Of a DNA stretch of 64,000 nucleotides, positions 19,219 through 28,971 are shown in pieces. How positions within the stretch are numbered: position 1 is the stretch's first letter; each line of letters starts with the position of its first letter. The notes under the pieces were generated by a model. The model made no database searches. It had not been told where the DNA came from and saw only the letters and a list, made by a program, of their open reading frames with translations. The stretch covers positions 962,430 to 1,026,429 of the forward strand of contig NZ_JAHLQK010000001.1 of assembly GCF_018919215.1 (NCBI RefSeq). Direction: 5' to 3'. A program made the position numbers and the translations under genes. Source of the DNA: Alkaliphilus flagellatus (GTDB lineage: Bacteria > Bacillota > Clostridia > Peptostreptococcales > Natronincolaceae).

Positions 19219-20095
19219 GTCTGGATTTGTAACTATTATCGGAAGACCAAATGTAGGAAAATCAACATTAATGAATAGAATAATTGGTGAAAAGATTGCT
19301 ATTATGTCTGATAAACCGCAAACTACGAGAAATAAAATACAATGTGTATATACACAAGAAGACTATCAAATTGTATTTTTAGATACTCCAGGGATTCATA
19401 AACCAAAGCATAAGCTAGGTCAATATATGGTTAGAATAGCAAAAGATACATTAAGAGAAGTAGATGCTGTTTTGTTTGTTGTAGATGAGGGTACTTCGAT
19501 TGGTCCTGGAGATCAATATATTATGGAGCAGCTAGAAGGTATAGAGACTCCTATTATTTTAGTAATAAACAAAATTGATAAAATGAATCAAGAAGATTTA
19601 AATAAGTTATATGATAAATACGAAGAAACAAATCTATTTAAGCATATAATAGGAATATCAGCATTAGAGGGTGCTAATTTAAACAACTTAATTAATCTTA
19701 TAGTATCATATTTATCTGAAGGACCAAAGTATTTTCCAGAACATATGGTTACGGATCAGCCAGAGCGTCTAATTGTAGCAGAGATGATAAGAGAAAAGAT
19801 TCTGCATTATACAGATCAAGAAATTCCACATGGAGTAGCTGTGGAAACCACCTTAATGAAGCAAAGGGAAGATAAAAATATGGTTGATATTCATGCTACA
19901 ATATACTGTGAAAGAAAATCCCACAAAGGTATTATTATAGGTAAAGGTGGTAGAAAATTAAAAGGGATAGGGAAAAGTGCTAGAGAAGATATAGAAAAAC
20001 TTTTAGGGTCGAAGGTATACTTAGAGCTATGGGTAAAGGTAAAGGAAGACTGGAGAAATAGTGAAAGTACATTAAGAACCTTTGGCTACGATTAA
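19208..20095 (+). CDS. era: GTPase Era
   Basis: Essential GTPase that binds 16S rRNA near its 3' end and assists 30S subunit maturation. 295 residues. GTPase domain with G1 [10 protein letters not shown]3 DTPG and G4 NKID; C-terminal KH domain with [17 protein letters not shown] lies 8 bases inside the end of cdd with GGAGG just before it. A hairpin follows, then yqzL and recO, the Firmicute order. Nothing unusual. Confidence 0.97.
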   Translation: MGFKSGFVTIIGRPNVGKSTLMNRIIGEKIAIMSDKPQTTRNKIQCVYTQEDYQIVFLDTPGIHKPKHKLGQYMVRIAKDTLREVDAVLFVVDEGTSIGPGDQYIMEQLEGIETPIILVINKIDKMNQEDLNKLYDKYEETNLFKHIIGISALEGANLNNLINLIVSYLSEGPKYFPEHMVTDQPERLIVAEMIREKILHYTDQEIPHGVAVETTLMKQREDKNMVDIHATIYCERKSHKGIIIGKGGRKLKGIGKSAREDIEKLLGSKVYLELWVKVKEDWRNSESTLRTFGYD

Positions 20096-20118
20096 AGAAT
20101 AGACCAAATATCTAAAAA

Positions 20119-20147
20119 ATAAGGAAGTATATTAGATGCTTCCTTAT
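20119..20147 (+). terminator. Hairpin after era
   Basis: 9-bp inverted repeat (20119-20127 and 20139-20147) with an 11-base loop, followed by AT-rich DNA without a clean T-run. Weak terminator candidate. Confidence 0.5.
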
Positions 20148-20255
20148 ATATTTAAATATTATACAAAAAAATTAATAGCAAAATTTACAATGTATAGTAG
20201 GCCCCTAAATACAAAAAATAGTATAACAAACTATAAAATGAAAGGGGAGCTACTT

Positions 20256-20405
20256 ATGTTAAATGAAACTATGTGGAACATCTTTAAGGAAACTGGTAAT
20301 ATCTATGCTTATTTATATACAAAGGATTATGATAAGCATTGTAGCAATAATAATACAGTTAATAAAAAAGCACCATTAGAGATGAAAGAGATTACAATAA
20401 TATAG
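20256..20405 (+). CDS. yqzL: YqzL-like small protein
   Basis: 49-residue protein whose N-terminus (MLNETMWNIFKETGNIYAYL) matches the YqzL pattern of a tryptophan followed by F..TGN...YL. The position between era and recO is also that of yqzL in Bacillus. Function unknown. The open frame extends further upstream, but ATG at 20256 follows AAAGGGGAG at the right distance and gives the family length. The C-terminal half is polar and variable. Confidence 0.8.
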   Translation: MLNETMWNIFKETGNIYAYLYTKDYDKHCSNNNTVNKKAPLEMKEITII

Positions 20406-20493
20406 TAATTGTTTACATTATATGGTGAATGGCTTGCAACTCTTTAAAAAATTTAAGACCATTCCTATAGAAAGGTAGAATAGAAAATTTAAA

Positions 20494-21237
20494 ATGTTAA
20501 TTACCACTGAAGGTTTTATATTAAAAAACAAGAAATATGGAGAGACTGATAGTATACTAACAATTTTCACTAGAAAAGCAGGGAAGATTAATGCTATTGC
20601 TAAAGGGGCTCGTAGACCAAAAAGTAATTTGCTAGCTGGAATTCAGCCCTTTTGCTATAGCGAATTTGTGCTATACAAGGGTAGAAACTTATATACAGTT
20701 AGTCAATGTGATGCAAAAGAGATATTTTATCCCTTAAGGGAAGACTTAAAAAAACTATCCTATGCTGCCTATTTAGTCGAATTGGTAGAGGCTGTAATAA
20801 CAGAGGGTCAGACAAATAATAGACTTTTCAATCTTTTTGGAAAGACATTATATTTATTAAAAAAGGATGATGTGGAAATTAATACTATAGTTCGTGCTTT
20901 TGAAATAAAGCTTATGAATTATAGTGGATATAAACCGCAATTATCAGGTTGTGTCCATTGCAACCGCAAAGAAGCTTCTTCTTGGAAGTTCAGCTCCACA
21001 GAAGGAGGGATAATATGTCCTTTATGCTTAAGCATAGATCCCTATGCAATGAAAATTGGAAGTACAACTATTAAACTAGCAACATATTTACTAACAAGAG
21101 ATATGGTTGAAATACAAAGATTAAAAATTAGTAGCTATTTAAATGATGAATTAAAAAAAATACTAAAGCAATATATATTAACACATGTTAGTAAATACGA
21201 TTTTAAGAGTTTAGAAGTAGCAGAAAAATTAGAATAG
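20494..21237 (+). CDS. recO: DNA repair protein RecO
   Basis: Recombination mediator that helps load RecA in the RecFOR pathway and anneals single-stranded DNA. 247 residues. N-terminal OB-fold ([18 protein letters not shown]), helical middle, and a zinc finger with CVHC and CPLC pairs near residues 155-180. Lies downstream of yqzL and ahead of a DUF4342 gene. The ribosome site (AAAGGT) is weak and distant. Family length and zinc cysteines are intact. Confidence 0.94.
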   Translation: MLITTEGFILKNKKYGETDSILTIFTRKAGKINAIAKGARRPKSNLLAGIQPFCYSEFVLYKGRNLYTVSQCDAKEIFYPLREDLKKLSYAAYLVELVEAVITEGQTNNRLFNLFGKTLYLLKKDDVEINTIVRAFEIKLMNYSGYKPQLSGCVHCNRKEASSWKFSSTEGGIICPLCLSIDPYAMKIGSTTIKLATYLLTRDMVEIQRLKISSYLNDELKKILKQYILTHVSKYDFKSLEVAEKLE

Positions 21238-21251
21238 GAAGGAGAGAGATT

Positions 21252-21797
21252 ATGGATATTAACCTAGAGAAAGTTGATATAGTTAGAGAGAGAACAGGTG
21301 TGTCTTATAAAGAAGCAAAGGAAGCTTTAGAACAAAATAATGGAGATGTTGTAGAGTCTATAATATCTATTGAAGAAAAAAACGGTAAAACATGGATGAA
21401 TACTATGTCTTTAGCAGGAAACGAAATAATAGAAAAGCTAAAGTATCTAATTAAAAAAGGAAATGTGTCTCGCATTATGTTAAAAAGAGATGGTGAAATT
21501 CTTCTTAATGTTCCAGTTACCGCTGGTGCCATTGGAGTAATGTTAGCTCCTATTGTATCTTTGTTAGGAGTTTCTGCAGCAATAGCTACTAAAACAACCA
21601 TAGAGATAATTAAAAATAATGGTGAAATTGTTGATATCAATGAAATGGCCGGAGAAACTGTTACTGAACTTAAAAACATGGTTAGAGGAAAAAAAGGTGT
21701 AGATGTAAATATGATGAACAAAAAAAGTGACATTATATTAGATAAGGAAGATCAAGACGAAACCTTAGACGATTTATATGATGGAGCAGATTATTAA
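21252..21797 (+). CDS. UBA-like / DUF4342 domain protein
   Basis: 181 residues. The N-terminal 40 form a UBA/TS-N-like helical bundle of the kind seen in EF-Ts and NAC (VDIVRERTGVSYKEAKEAL, ending NGDVVESI); the centre is a DUF4342 region with a glycine/alanine-rich hydrophobic stretch (about 80-115); the tail is acidic. Function unknown. AAGGAGAG precedes the ATG. It sits between recO and the glycine T-box, a common clostridial arrangement, and is likely co-transcribed with recO. Confidence 0.85.
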   Translation: MDINLEKVDIVRERTGVSYKEAKEALEQNNGDVVESIISIEEKNGKTWMNTMSLAGNEIIEKLKYLIKKGNVSRIMLKRDGEILLNVPVTAGAIGVMLAPIVSLLGVSAAIATKTTIEIIKNNGEIVDINEMAGETVTELKNMVRGKKGVDVNMMNKKSDIILDKEDQDETLDDLYDGADY

Positions 21798-21906
21798 TTA
21801 AGTAAAATTATTTAGTTGTAAAAAACCAATAGAAATTTTAAGAGCGATTTCATATATTGACAAAATGTATATAATTTGATAAATTAAAATATAAATTAGA
21901 TAATAC

Positions 21907-22107
21907 ATTGCTGTGATAAAGAGGAGTAATTGATGTAACTAAATTAGCGAACTAGGGATGGTGTAAGCCTAGTATAGTTTATTAATGAATGGCGCTTTTG
22001 AGCAATACTATTTAAAGTGGGCACTTGTGCCAACTAGGGTGGAACCGCGGAAGAATAGTCTTTCGTCCCTAACTTTTTAGAGTTAGGGATGGAGGACTTT
22101 ATTTTTT
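21907..22107 (+). promoter_or_regulatory. T-box riboswitch (glycine) upstream of glyQS
   Basis: A T-box leader that senses uncharged tRNA. The signature AGGGTGGAACCGCGG is at 22036-22050. Stem I is closed by ATTGCT (21907-21912) and AGCAAT (22001-22006); the GGC at 21991-21993, in the 3' side of stem I, is the probable specifier for glycine. A terminator hairpin (arms 22066-22074 and 22081-22089, extended by flanking pairs) ends in a T-run at 22101-22107; the competing antiterminator uses the T-box bases. Uncharged tRNA-Gly should allow read-through into glyQS. Confidence 0.93.
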
Positions 22108-22137
22108 TAAACTAAAAACTGAATAGGAGGTATAAAA

Positions 22138-23526
22138 ATGACAACAGAAAAAACAATGGAAAAAATCGTTTCTCTAGCCAAATCAAGAGGATTTATTTTT
22201 CCAGGCTCAGAGATATATGGAGGTCTTGCAAATACATGGGACTATGGTCCATTGGGAGTAGAATTAAAGAATAATGTTAAAAAAGCATGGTGGAAAAAAT
22301 TTATTCAACAAAGTCCATACAACGTTGGATTAGATTCTGCTATTTTAATGAATCCAAAAACATGGGAAGCTTCAGGACATATTGGAGGATTTAGTGATCC
22401 ATTAATGGATTGTAAAAAGTGTAGATCTCGTTTTAGAGCAGATAAGTTAATAGAAGATTATATGCAAAAACAAAATGAAGAAACTATTGTAGATGGTTGG
22501 AGTAACCAACAAATGAAATCCTACATAGAAGAAAAAAGTATTAACTGTCCTGAATGTGGTGAAAAAGATTTTACTGATATTCGTCAATTTAACCTAATGT
22601 TTAAAACATTCCAAGGGGTAACTGAAGACTCTAGTACAGAAATATTTTTACGACCTGAAACAGCACAAGGAATCTTTGTAAACTTCAAAAACGTTTTAAG
22701 AACATCAAGAAAAAAGGTACCATTTGGAATAGGGCAAATTGGAAAATCATTTAGAAATGAAATTACACCCGGTAACTTTACATTTAGAACAAGAGAGTTC
22801 GAGCAGATGGAGTTAGAATTTTTCTGTAAGCCAGGAGAAGATTTAGAGTGGTTTGATTATTGGAAGAATTTTTGTAAAAACTGGCTATTAAATCTAAACT
22901 TGAAGGAAGAAAATCTTCGTATTCGTGATCATAGTCAAGAAGAACTATCCCATTATAGTAAAGCAACAACTGACTTCGAATATAAATTCCCATTTGGATG
23001 GGGAGAACTTTGGGGTATCGCAGATAGAACAGACTTTGACCTTAAACAGCATAGTCAGCATTCTGGTGAAGACTTTACTTATCAAGATCCTGTTACCAAT
23101 GAAAAATATGTGCCATACTGTATAGAGCCTTCTGTAGGGGTAGACCGTGTGATGTTGGCATTTTTAGTTGATGCCTATGAAGAAGAAGTTATTGACGAAA
23201 AGGACACAAGAGTAGTATTAAAGTTACATCCAGCATTAGCTCCTTTCAAAGCTGCTGTACTTCCTCTTACTAAAAAGCTAAAAGATCAGACATTAGAACT
23301 TTATGAAAAACTATCTGCAAATTATGTGGTAGACTATGATGAGGCAGGAAGTATAGGAAAAAGATATAGAAGACATGATGAAATAGGAACACCTTTCTGC
23401 ATTACCTTCGATTATGACTCATTAGAGGACAATTGCGTTACAATTAGACATAGAGATACTATGGAACAAGAGCGAATTTCTATTGAAGATCTAGAAGCTT
23501 ATTTAGATGAAAAATTAAAATATTAA
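22138..23526 (+). CDS. glyQS: Glycyl-tRNA synthetase, single-chain (alpha-2 type)
   Basis: Class II synthetase that charges tRNA-Gly. 462 residues, the homodimeric type rather than the separate alpha/beta type. Motifs: [14 protein letters not shown] near the start, a [15 protein letters not shown] zinc-like insertion (about 98-145), motif 2 region [21 protein letters not shown], motif 3 [13 protein letters not shown], and the anticodon-binding domain at the end. AGGAGG precedes the ATG, 31 bases after the T-box T-run, so expression follows glycine tRNA charging. Ends in a strong terminator. Confidence 0.97.
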   Translation: MTTEKTMEKIVSLAKSRGFIFPGSEIYGGLANTWDYGPLGVELKNNVKKAWWKKFIQQSPYNVGLDSAILMNPKTWEASGHIGGFSDPLMDCKKCRSRFRADKLIEDYMQKQNEETIVDGWSNQQMKSYIEEKSINCPECGEKDFTDIRQFNLMFKTFQGVTEDSSTEIFLRPETAQGIFVNFKNVLRTSRKKVPFGIGQIGKSFRNEITPGNFTFRTREFEQMELEFFCKPGEDLEWFDYWKNFCKNWLLNLNLKEENLRIRDHSQEELSHYSKATTDFEYKFPFGWGELWGIADRTDFDLKQHSQHSGEDFTYQDPVTNEKYVPYCIEPSVGVDRVMLAFLVDAYEEEVIDEKDTRVVLKLHPALAPFKAAVLPLTKKLKDQTLELYEKLSANYVVDYDEAGSIGKRYRRHDEIGTPFCITFDYDSLEDNCVTIRHRDTMEQERISIEDLEAYLDEKLKY

Positions 23527-23531
23527 ATTTG

Positions 23532-23566
23532 AAAATTACCTAAGGGATAACCTTAGGTAATTTTTT
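23532..23566 (+). terminator. Terminator after glyQS
   Basis: Perfect 14-bp stem (23532-23545 and 23551-23564), GATAA loop, ending in a run of six T. Confidence 0.92.
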
Positions 23567-23605
23567 GCTATCTAGAAAAGAGTAAATTTTTCTAGTTAAT
23601 TAGAG

Positions 23606-23720
23606 ATACTAAAGAAGTAGAAGTTAGCAATGTTTTTAGCACTCAAAATTTTAAGACGAAGGTTGGAAATTTAAGTACTACAAGAATCGATGTGATAGCA
23701 TGAGAAGATTTTTTTATTAA
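23606..23720 (+). repeat. Dispersed hairpin-forming element, copy B
   Basis: Related to copy A (11.1 kb) and copy C (58.1 kb). Shared blocks are AAAGAAGTAGAA, TTAGCAATGTTT, the hairpin AGCACTCAAAATTTTAA with TTGGAAATTTAAGTACT, then ATCGATGTGATAGCAT and a T-run. The hairpin arms differ in sequence from A and C but still pair, which suggests conservation of structure. It lies in the glyQS-ccpN gap. Confidence 0.6.
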
Positions 23721-23811
23721 AAATGAGGAAAACTATAGAAATATAATATCAAATGTGCTAAATTAGATATATAATATAACACATTAGGAAATAGCATAAC
23801 ATATAAAAGGG

Positions 23812-24450
23812 GTGATTTCCATAGAACTGTCAATCAGACAAAAAAAAATCATCAAAATTGTACAAGAAAATGAGCCAATTACAAGTGAACAAATTGCTAA
23901 AAGCCTTAGTGTAACACGGGCTACACTAAGACCAGATTTAGCAATTTTAACTATGGTGGGTATTTTAGATGCAAGACCTAAAGTTGGTTACTTTTATTCA
24001 GGTAAATCTAGTGTTAATATTTTTGCCCAAGAAGTAAAAAATATGAAGGTGCGAGATATTATGTCTATACCGATTATAGTAACGGAGGAAAGTTCTGTTT
24101 ATGATGGCGTGGTGACTTTATTCTTAGAAGATGTTGGGACTATTTTTGTTGTTTCTAAAGGATCTCTTACAGGTATTGTATCACGAAAAGATTTTCTAAA
24201 GAGTGCTATGGGTGGAGTAGATATGAATAAAGTACCTGTAGGTATGATTATGACTAGGAGTCCTAATATTGCTACTGTATCACCAGAGGATAATGCTCTC
24301 GAGGCTGCTATTAAAATTATGGATCATGAAGTTGATAGTCTACCAGTAGTCGAGAAAATAAAAGAAAATGGGCAAGATATAGTTAAAGTAATTGGAAGAA
24401 TATCTAAAAGTAATATCACAAAGTTATTTGTAGAACTATGCAAAGAATAG
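23812..24450 (+). CDS. ccpN: CcpN-family transcriptional regulator (HTH + CBS domains)
   Basis: Repressor of the CcpN/YqzB family, which controls gluconeogenic genes in Bacillus according to energy state. 212 residues from GTG. N-terminal winged HTH (ITSEQIAKSLSVTRATLRPD) and two CBS domains (VRDIMSIPIIVTEESS and GMIMTRSPNIATVSPED) that bind adenine nucleotides. The GTG lies inside a near-perfect anti-SD match (AAGGGGTGAT), so the true start may be a non-standard ATA at 23821 giving MELSIRQKK. Followed at once by ppsR and ppdK, its likely regulatory targets. Confidence 0.93.
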   Translation: MISIELSIRQKKIIKIVQENEPITSEQIAKSLSVTRATLRPDLAILTMVGILDARPKVGYFYSGKSSVNIFAQEVKNMKVRDIMSIPIIVTEESSVYDGVVTLFLEDVGTIFVVSKGSLTGIVSRKDFLKSAMGGVDMNKVPVGMIMTRSPNIATVSPEDNALEAAIKIMDHEVDSLPVVEKIKENGQDIVKVIGRISKSNITKLFVELCKE

Positions 24451-24460
24451 GAGGAGAGAA

Positions 24461-25294
24461 ATGGGGAGTTCACATCTTGTTATTTATGTTATATCTGACT
24501 CCATAGGAGAAACAGCAGAACAAGTTGCCAAGGCTACTGTTAGTCAATTTAACATTGAAGATTATGAAGTAAGAAGATTTCCTTATATAAATGAAAAACA
24601 ACAGGTTTTCGAAATATTGGATGAGGCGAAAAATGAACATGCAGTAATAGTTTTTACTATTGTTGTTCCTGAACTCAGAAAAGTTTTAATAGAGGAAGCT
24701 AAAATTTTAAATATACCTTGCGCTGATGTAATGACACCTATTTTACACGCTATGGAAAGTGTATTGAAAATTCCAGCTAAAGAGGAACCAGGTTTAATTC
24801 GTAAACTAGATGAAAGGTATTTTAGAAAAGTAGAAGCTATTGAATTTGCTGTTAAGTATGATGACGGTAAAGATGCAAGGGGAATAAAACAAGCAGACAT
24901 AGTATTAACTGGAATTTCGAGAACATCAAAGACTCCTCTTAGTATGTACCTTGCACACAAAAATCTAAAGGTAGCAAATGTTCCTCTTGTACCAGAGGTT
25001 TTACCTCCAAGAGAGCTATATGAGATTCCTCCTAAGAAAATTATAGGATTAACTACTAATCCAATGAAACTAATCGAAATACGTCAAGAAAGATTAAAGG
25101 CTTTAGGATTAAAAAATGAGGCCAACTATGCAAGTATGCAAAGAATTCTTGAGGAATTGGATTATGCGGAAGGAATTATGAAAAAACTAGGTTGTCCTGT
25201 TATTGATGTTTCATCAAAAGCTGTTGAAGAAAGTGCTGGTATTATTTTAGAAATCTTTAAAGACATGGGGCACAAATTTTCCAACGGTAAATAA
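24461..25294 (+). CDS. ppsR: Pyruvate, phosphate dikinase regulatory protein (DUF299 kinase/phosphorylase)
   Basis: Bifunctional enzyme that inactivates PPDK by ADP-dependent phosphorylation of the threonine next to its catalytic histidine and reactivates it by phosphate-dependent dephosphorylation. 277 residues. VISDSIGETAE near the start and the P-loop GISRTSKT at 151-158 are diagnostic. AGGAGG precedes the ATG, 10 bases after ccpN. The next gene is ppdK, its substrate, so regulator and target are adjacent. Confidence 0.95.
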   Translation: MGSSHLVIYVISDSIGETAEQVAKATVSQFNIEDYEVRRFPYINEKQQVFEILDEAKNEHAVIVFTIVVPELRKVLIEEAKILNIPCADVMTPILHAMESVLKIPAKEEPGLIRKLDERYFRKVEAIEFAVKYDDGKDARGIKQADIVLTGISRTSKTPLSMYLAHKNLKVANVPLVPEVLPPRELYEIPPKKIIGLTTNPMKLIEIRQERLKALGLKNEANYASMQRILEELDYAEGIMKKLGCPVIDVSSKAVEESAGIILEIFKDMGHKFSNGK

Positions 25295-25388
25295 TTTAAG
25301 ATTAAATTTAATGAAAATATTAGATATATTTCATATCATATAAATATTTATTCAGTACTTGTGTATATAAAATTTGGAGGTGGCATTG

Positions 25389-28022
25389 TTGAAAAAATTA
25401 GTTTATGCTTTTCAAGAAGGAAGTTTAGAAATGAAATCATTATTAGGAGGAAAGGGCGCCAATCTAGCGGAAATGACTAGAATAGGACTTCCAGTTCCTC
25501 CAGGATTTACAGTAACAACAGAGGCTTGTAATCAATACTATGAACATAATAGTCAATTATGGACTGAGTTAAAGGAAGAAATACTAAAGGAGCTAAAGGC
25601 TCTGGAAGCTACTACAAACAAAGAATTTGGTAGCATATCTAATCCGTTACTGGTTTCCGTTAGATCTGGAGCAGTTTTTTCTATGCCTGGTATGATGGAT
25701 ACTATACTAAATCTTGGATTAAATGATGAATCTGTAAAAGGAATTGCTAAAGCTACTAATAATGAGCGTTTTGCCTATGATAGCTATAGAAGATTTATAC
25801 AGATGTTTGGAGACGTTGTTCTTAACATAGAAAAATATAAGTTCGATTCAATTTTAGAAAAAAGAAAGCATGATAGAGGCATTGAGCAAGATACAGATTT
25901 AACAGCAGAAGATTTAAAAGATATAGTAGAAGAATTTAAAAAAGTTGTTAAAAAAGAGTGGGGTAAGGATTTTCCACAGGATACAGAAGAGCAGTTACTT
26001 ATGGCAGTAGAGGCAGTATTTAAATCATGGAACAACCAAAGGGCTAAAATATATAGAAAACTACATGAAATTCCAGATGATTTAGGAACTGCTGTAAATA
26101 TTCAATCCATGGTTTTTGGTAATATGGGAGAAACATGTGGAACTGGTGTGGCATTTACAAGAAATCCGTCTACAGGAGAGAAAAAGCTATTTGGTGAGTT
26201 TTTATTAAATGCTCAAGGGGAAGACGTAGTGGCAGGAATTCGTACTCCAGAGGAAATTCAAGTTTTAAATGAAAAAATGCCAAAAGTATATAATCAGTTT
26301 GTTGAGGTTACTCATTTACTTGAAAATCACTATAGAGATATGCAGGATATTGAGTTTACAATTGAAAATGAAAAACTTTATATGCTTCAAACAAGAAATG
26401 GTAAAAGAACTGCTATGGCAGCTATTAATATAGCAGTTGATATGGTAGAAGAAGGACTTATAACTAAGGAAGAAGCTGTACTTAGAATAGAGCCACAGCA
26501 ATTAGATCAACTTCTACACCCTACATTTGATGAAGCTGCACTTAAAGAAGCTGTAGTTATTACAAAGGGATTGCCAGCTTCTGCTGGAGCAGCTACAGGT
26601 AAAATTTACTTTACACCAGAGGATGTAGTGAAAGCAAAGAATGAAGGAGAAAGAGCAATTTTAGTTCGTGTTGAAACATCTCCAGAAGATATCGAAGGAA
26701 TGGTGTCTTCAGAAGGAATATTAACAGGAAGAGGCGGTATGACTTCACATGCAGCCGTAGTAGCAAGAGGAATGGGTAAATGTTGTGTAGCTGGTGCAGG
26801 AGAAATTCGTATAGATGAAGTAAATAGAGTTATGAGAGTTGGCGGAGAACAATTTGCAGAAGGTGAATATATTTCTTTAGATGGAAGTCAAGGAATTGTA
26901 TATAAAGGTGAAGTTAAAACTCAAACACCAGAGCTTTTAGGAAACTTCGCAGTTTTAATGGGATGGGCTGATGAGTTTAGAAGATTAAAAATTAGAACAA
27001 ATGCAGATACTGCAAAAGATGCAAAGCAAGCATTAGAGTTTGGAGCAGAGGGTATTGGTCTTTGTAGAACAGAGCACATGTTCTTTGAAGAAAGCAGAAT
27101 CTTTGCAGTTAGACAAATGATATTATCTACTACATTAGAAGGTAGAGAAAAGGCTTTAGCTAAATTATTACCAATGCAAAGAGAAGACTTTATTGCATTA
27201 TTTGAGGCAATAAAAGGATTACCAGTTACTATTAGATTATTAGATCCTCCACTACATGAATTCTTACCTCATGAAGAAGAAGATGTAATAAAATTAGCTA
27301 ATGAAATGGGAGTATCAAAAGAAGATTTATTAGATGTAGTTAATGATTTGAAAGAATTTAACCCTATGTTAGGCCATAGAGGCTGCCGTTTAGCTATTAC
27401 GTACCCAGAAATATATGCAATGCAAACAAGGGCTATTATGGAAGCAGCAATTCATGTTCATAAAGTTACAGGATATATAATAGTTCCAGAAATAATGGTA
27501 CCTCTAGTTGGAGAAATTAAAGAATTTGAGCAGGTAAAAAGAATAATTCTTAACGTTATTGAAGAAGTATTTGAAGAAAATGATATAAAGATACCATATC
27601 TAATTGGAACAATGATTGAAATTCCAAGAGCTTGTATTACAGCTGATGAAATTGCCAAAGAAGCAGAATTCTTCTCCTTTGGAACAAATGATTTAAGCCA
27701 AATGACCTTTGGATTCTCAAGGGACGATGCAGGTAAATTTCTTGGAGAATATGTAGATAAAAATATCTTTGAAAAGGATCCTTTCCAAAGAATAGACCGT
27801 AAAGGCGTAGGTAGATTAATGGAAATTGCAGTAGACCTTGGGAAGAAAACAAAACCAGATATTAAGCTGGGAATATGTGGAGAGCACGGTGGAGAGCCAA
27901 ACTCAATTGAATTCTGTCACCTATTAGGATTAGCTTACGTTTCTTGTTCGCCATATCGTGTGCCAATTGCAAGACTTGCAGCAGCACAGGCAGCGGTTAT
28001 CAACAAAGACCAATTGAAGTAA
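25389..28022 (+). CDS. ppdK: Pyruvate, phosphate dikinase
   Basis: Interconverts ATP, phosphate and pyruvate with AMP, diphosphate and PEP. 877 residues, family length. N-terminal ATP-grasp domain (GGKGANLAEMTRIGLPVPPGF), swivelling domain with phospho-His454 in GRGGMTSHAAVVARG preceded by the regulatory threonine, and C-terminal TIM barrel with GICGEHGGEP. GGAGGTGG precedes two adjacent TTG codons; 25389 is chosen. The last codons (AAQAAVINKDQLK) and 3' flank resemble the core of the R1-R6 repeats downstream, and the natural terminator seems split at about 28116. Confidence 0.97.
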   Translation: MKKLVYAFQEGSLEMKSLLGGKGANLAEMTRIGLPVPPGFTVTTEACNQYYEHNSQLWTELKEEILKELKALEATTNKEFGSISNPLLVSVRSGAVFSMPGMMDTILNLGLNDESVKGIAKATNNERFAYDSYRRFIQMFGDVVLNIEKYKFDSILEKRKHDRGIEQDTDLTAEDLKDIVEEFKKVVKKEWGKDFPQDTEEQLLMAVEAVFKSWNNQRAKIYRKLHEIPDDLGTAVNIQSMVFGNMGETCGTGVAFTRNPSTGEKKLFGEFLLNAQGEDVVAGIRTPEEIQVLNEKMPKVYNQFVEVTHLLENHYRDMQDIEFTIENEKLYMLQTRNGKRTAMAAINIAVDMVEEGLITKEEAVLRIEPQQLDQLLHPTFDEAALKEAVVITKGLPASAGAATGKIYFTPEDVVKAKNEGERAILVRVETSPEDIEGMVSSEGILTGRGGMTSHAAVVARGMGKCCVAGAGEIRIDEVNRVMRVGGEQFAEGEYISLDGSQGIVYKGEVKTQTPELLGNFAVLMGWADEFRRLKIRTNADTAKDAKQALEFGAEGIGLCRTEHMFFEESRIFAVRQMILSTTLEGREKALAKLLPMQREDFIALFEAIKGLPVTIRLLDPPLHEFLPHEEEDVIKLANEMGVSKEDLLDVVNDLKEFNPMLGHRGCRLAITYPEIYAMQTRAIMEAAIHVHKVTGYIIVPEIMVPLVGEIKEFEQVKRIILNVIEEVFEENDIKIPYLIGTMIEIPRACITADEIAKEAEFFSFGTNDLSQMTFGFSRDDAGKFLGEYVDKNIFEKDPFQRIDRKGVGRLMEIAVDLGKKTKPDIKLGICGEHGGEPNSIEFCHLLGLAYVSCSPYRVPIARLAAAQAAVINKDQLK

Positions 28023-28116
28023 GGCTCAAAAGAGGCTGGTCAAAGGTAATAAATCCTTATATACCAAGGGTTTGGGAGATTCGGTATAGAAAAAATAAGG
28101 GTGCTATCTCTTAGTG
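27979..28116 (+). repeat. ppdK 3' end and 3' flank: parent sequence of the R1-R6 repeats
   Basis: From GCAGCAGCACAGGCAGCGG in the last ppdK codons through the 3' untranslated region to GGGTGCTATCTCTTAGTG, this stretch aligns with the internal parts of R2, R3 and R6. In R2 and R6 the corresponding left terminator arm is followed by its complementary right arm; here the right arm is missing and unrelated sequence begins after TTAGTG, marking an insertion or deletion junction. Confidence 0.7.
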
Positions 28117-28245
28117 TTAGCCAAAGTACTTGGTGTTTCGTATTCTACAATCAGAAGAAGGCTAATTGAGTATAAGCTATATCCGCTTACTTTACAGGAC
28201 ATCAAAAATACCTACATCTTGTTTTATTCAGATGACCTAATTTAA
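28114..28245 (+). pseudogene. Remnant of a helix-turn-helix protein
   Basis: A 43-codon open stretch reading GTG-LAKVLGVSYSTIRRRLIEYKL and ending SDDLI. The AKVLGVSYSTIRRRL part looks like the recognition helix region of an HTH protein, but there is no N-terminal domain or ribosome site. It begins exactly where similarity to the ppdK-derived repeat stops, so it is probably the tail of a gene cut off at that junction. Confidence 0.4.
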
Positions 28246-28261
28246 AAAAGATAGATAAGTT

Positions 28262-28310
28262 AAAGGACATTACATATTAGATATGACTAATATGTAATGT
28301 CCTTTCTTCT
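28262..28310 (+). terminator. Strong terminator downstream of the ppdK junction
   Basis: Perfect 19-bp stem (28262-28280 and 28287-28305) with a 6-base loop, then CTTCTTTT. It may serve as the working terminator of ppdK now that the original one appears split, and also as terminator of any leftward transcript. Confidence 0.75.
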
Positions 28311-28318
28311 TTTACTAA

Positions 28319-28490
28319 AGCCCTAGTTTCTTGAATAAATCAATTAAATCGAAAAAATGGCCACATATCTTCACGAAGGTGTGGATATAAAAATAGTCAT
28401 TACTTGCTGGATCATAAACGTAGCCCTTTTTCCGCTCATCAATGTTCTCTATTATTTCCCTTATCGCCTGAATAAAAGTTAGTATTTCCT
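28319..28490 (-). pseudogene. Degenerate coding remnant, minus strand
   Basis: Read leftward, an open stretch of about 55 codons ends ...ERKKGYVYDPASNDYFYIHTF and KICGHFFDLIDLFKKLGL before a stop. It has a protein-like character but a stop codon just upstream and no start or ribosome site. I do not recognise the family. The rest of the 28.5-28.97 kb gap is AT-rich with nothing else recognisable. Confidence 0.35.
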
Positions 28491-28971
28491 AAATACCATA
28501 TCTGTCGTTTAGAAGACGAACAATTAAATTATAATGAATGGTTTCAATATAAAACGTGACTAATATTTAATTAATATTTTCAAAGCAAAAGAAAGACAGT
28601 ATAGATAAATCCTTTACCCTTTAACTTTTTACTAACTCACATTTAACTTAACTCTATTTTTAAAGTTTGAGACAATATCAAACTTAATATTTTCTCCCTC
28701 TTTAGTAATTTATCCCTTATTAAGCTAACCTGCCCTTTACTTTAACAAAAAGAGACACTTCGCCTTCTACATTCACCAAATAAAAGAACATAATCTTTTT
28801 TCTAATTCGATTTGTTTTTTGTTCTTAACGCTCGAATAAAATTCTAATCTTTCTTATATATGTAATTTCTATCTAAAATAAATTCCTTCTTTCTTCTTAT
28901 ACATAAATAATCTAAAAAGGGGAAAATTAAGCAGGGTAAAATTAATGATAAAAAAATGAAGAGGTGGAAAC

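Noticed and set aside
20136-20255. Upstream extension of the yqzL reading frame
   Set aside because: It overlaps the hairpin after era and lacks a ribosome site; the short form matches YqzL.
21857-21875. TTGACA plus TATAAT ahead of the glycine T-box
   Set aside because: The two boxes are only 7 bases apart, so they cannot form one promoter; the true promoter was not resolved.
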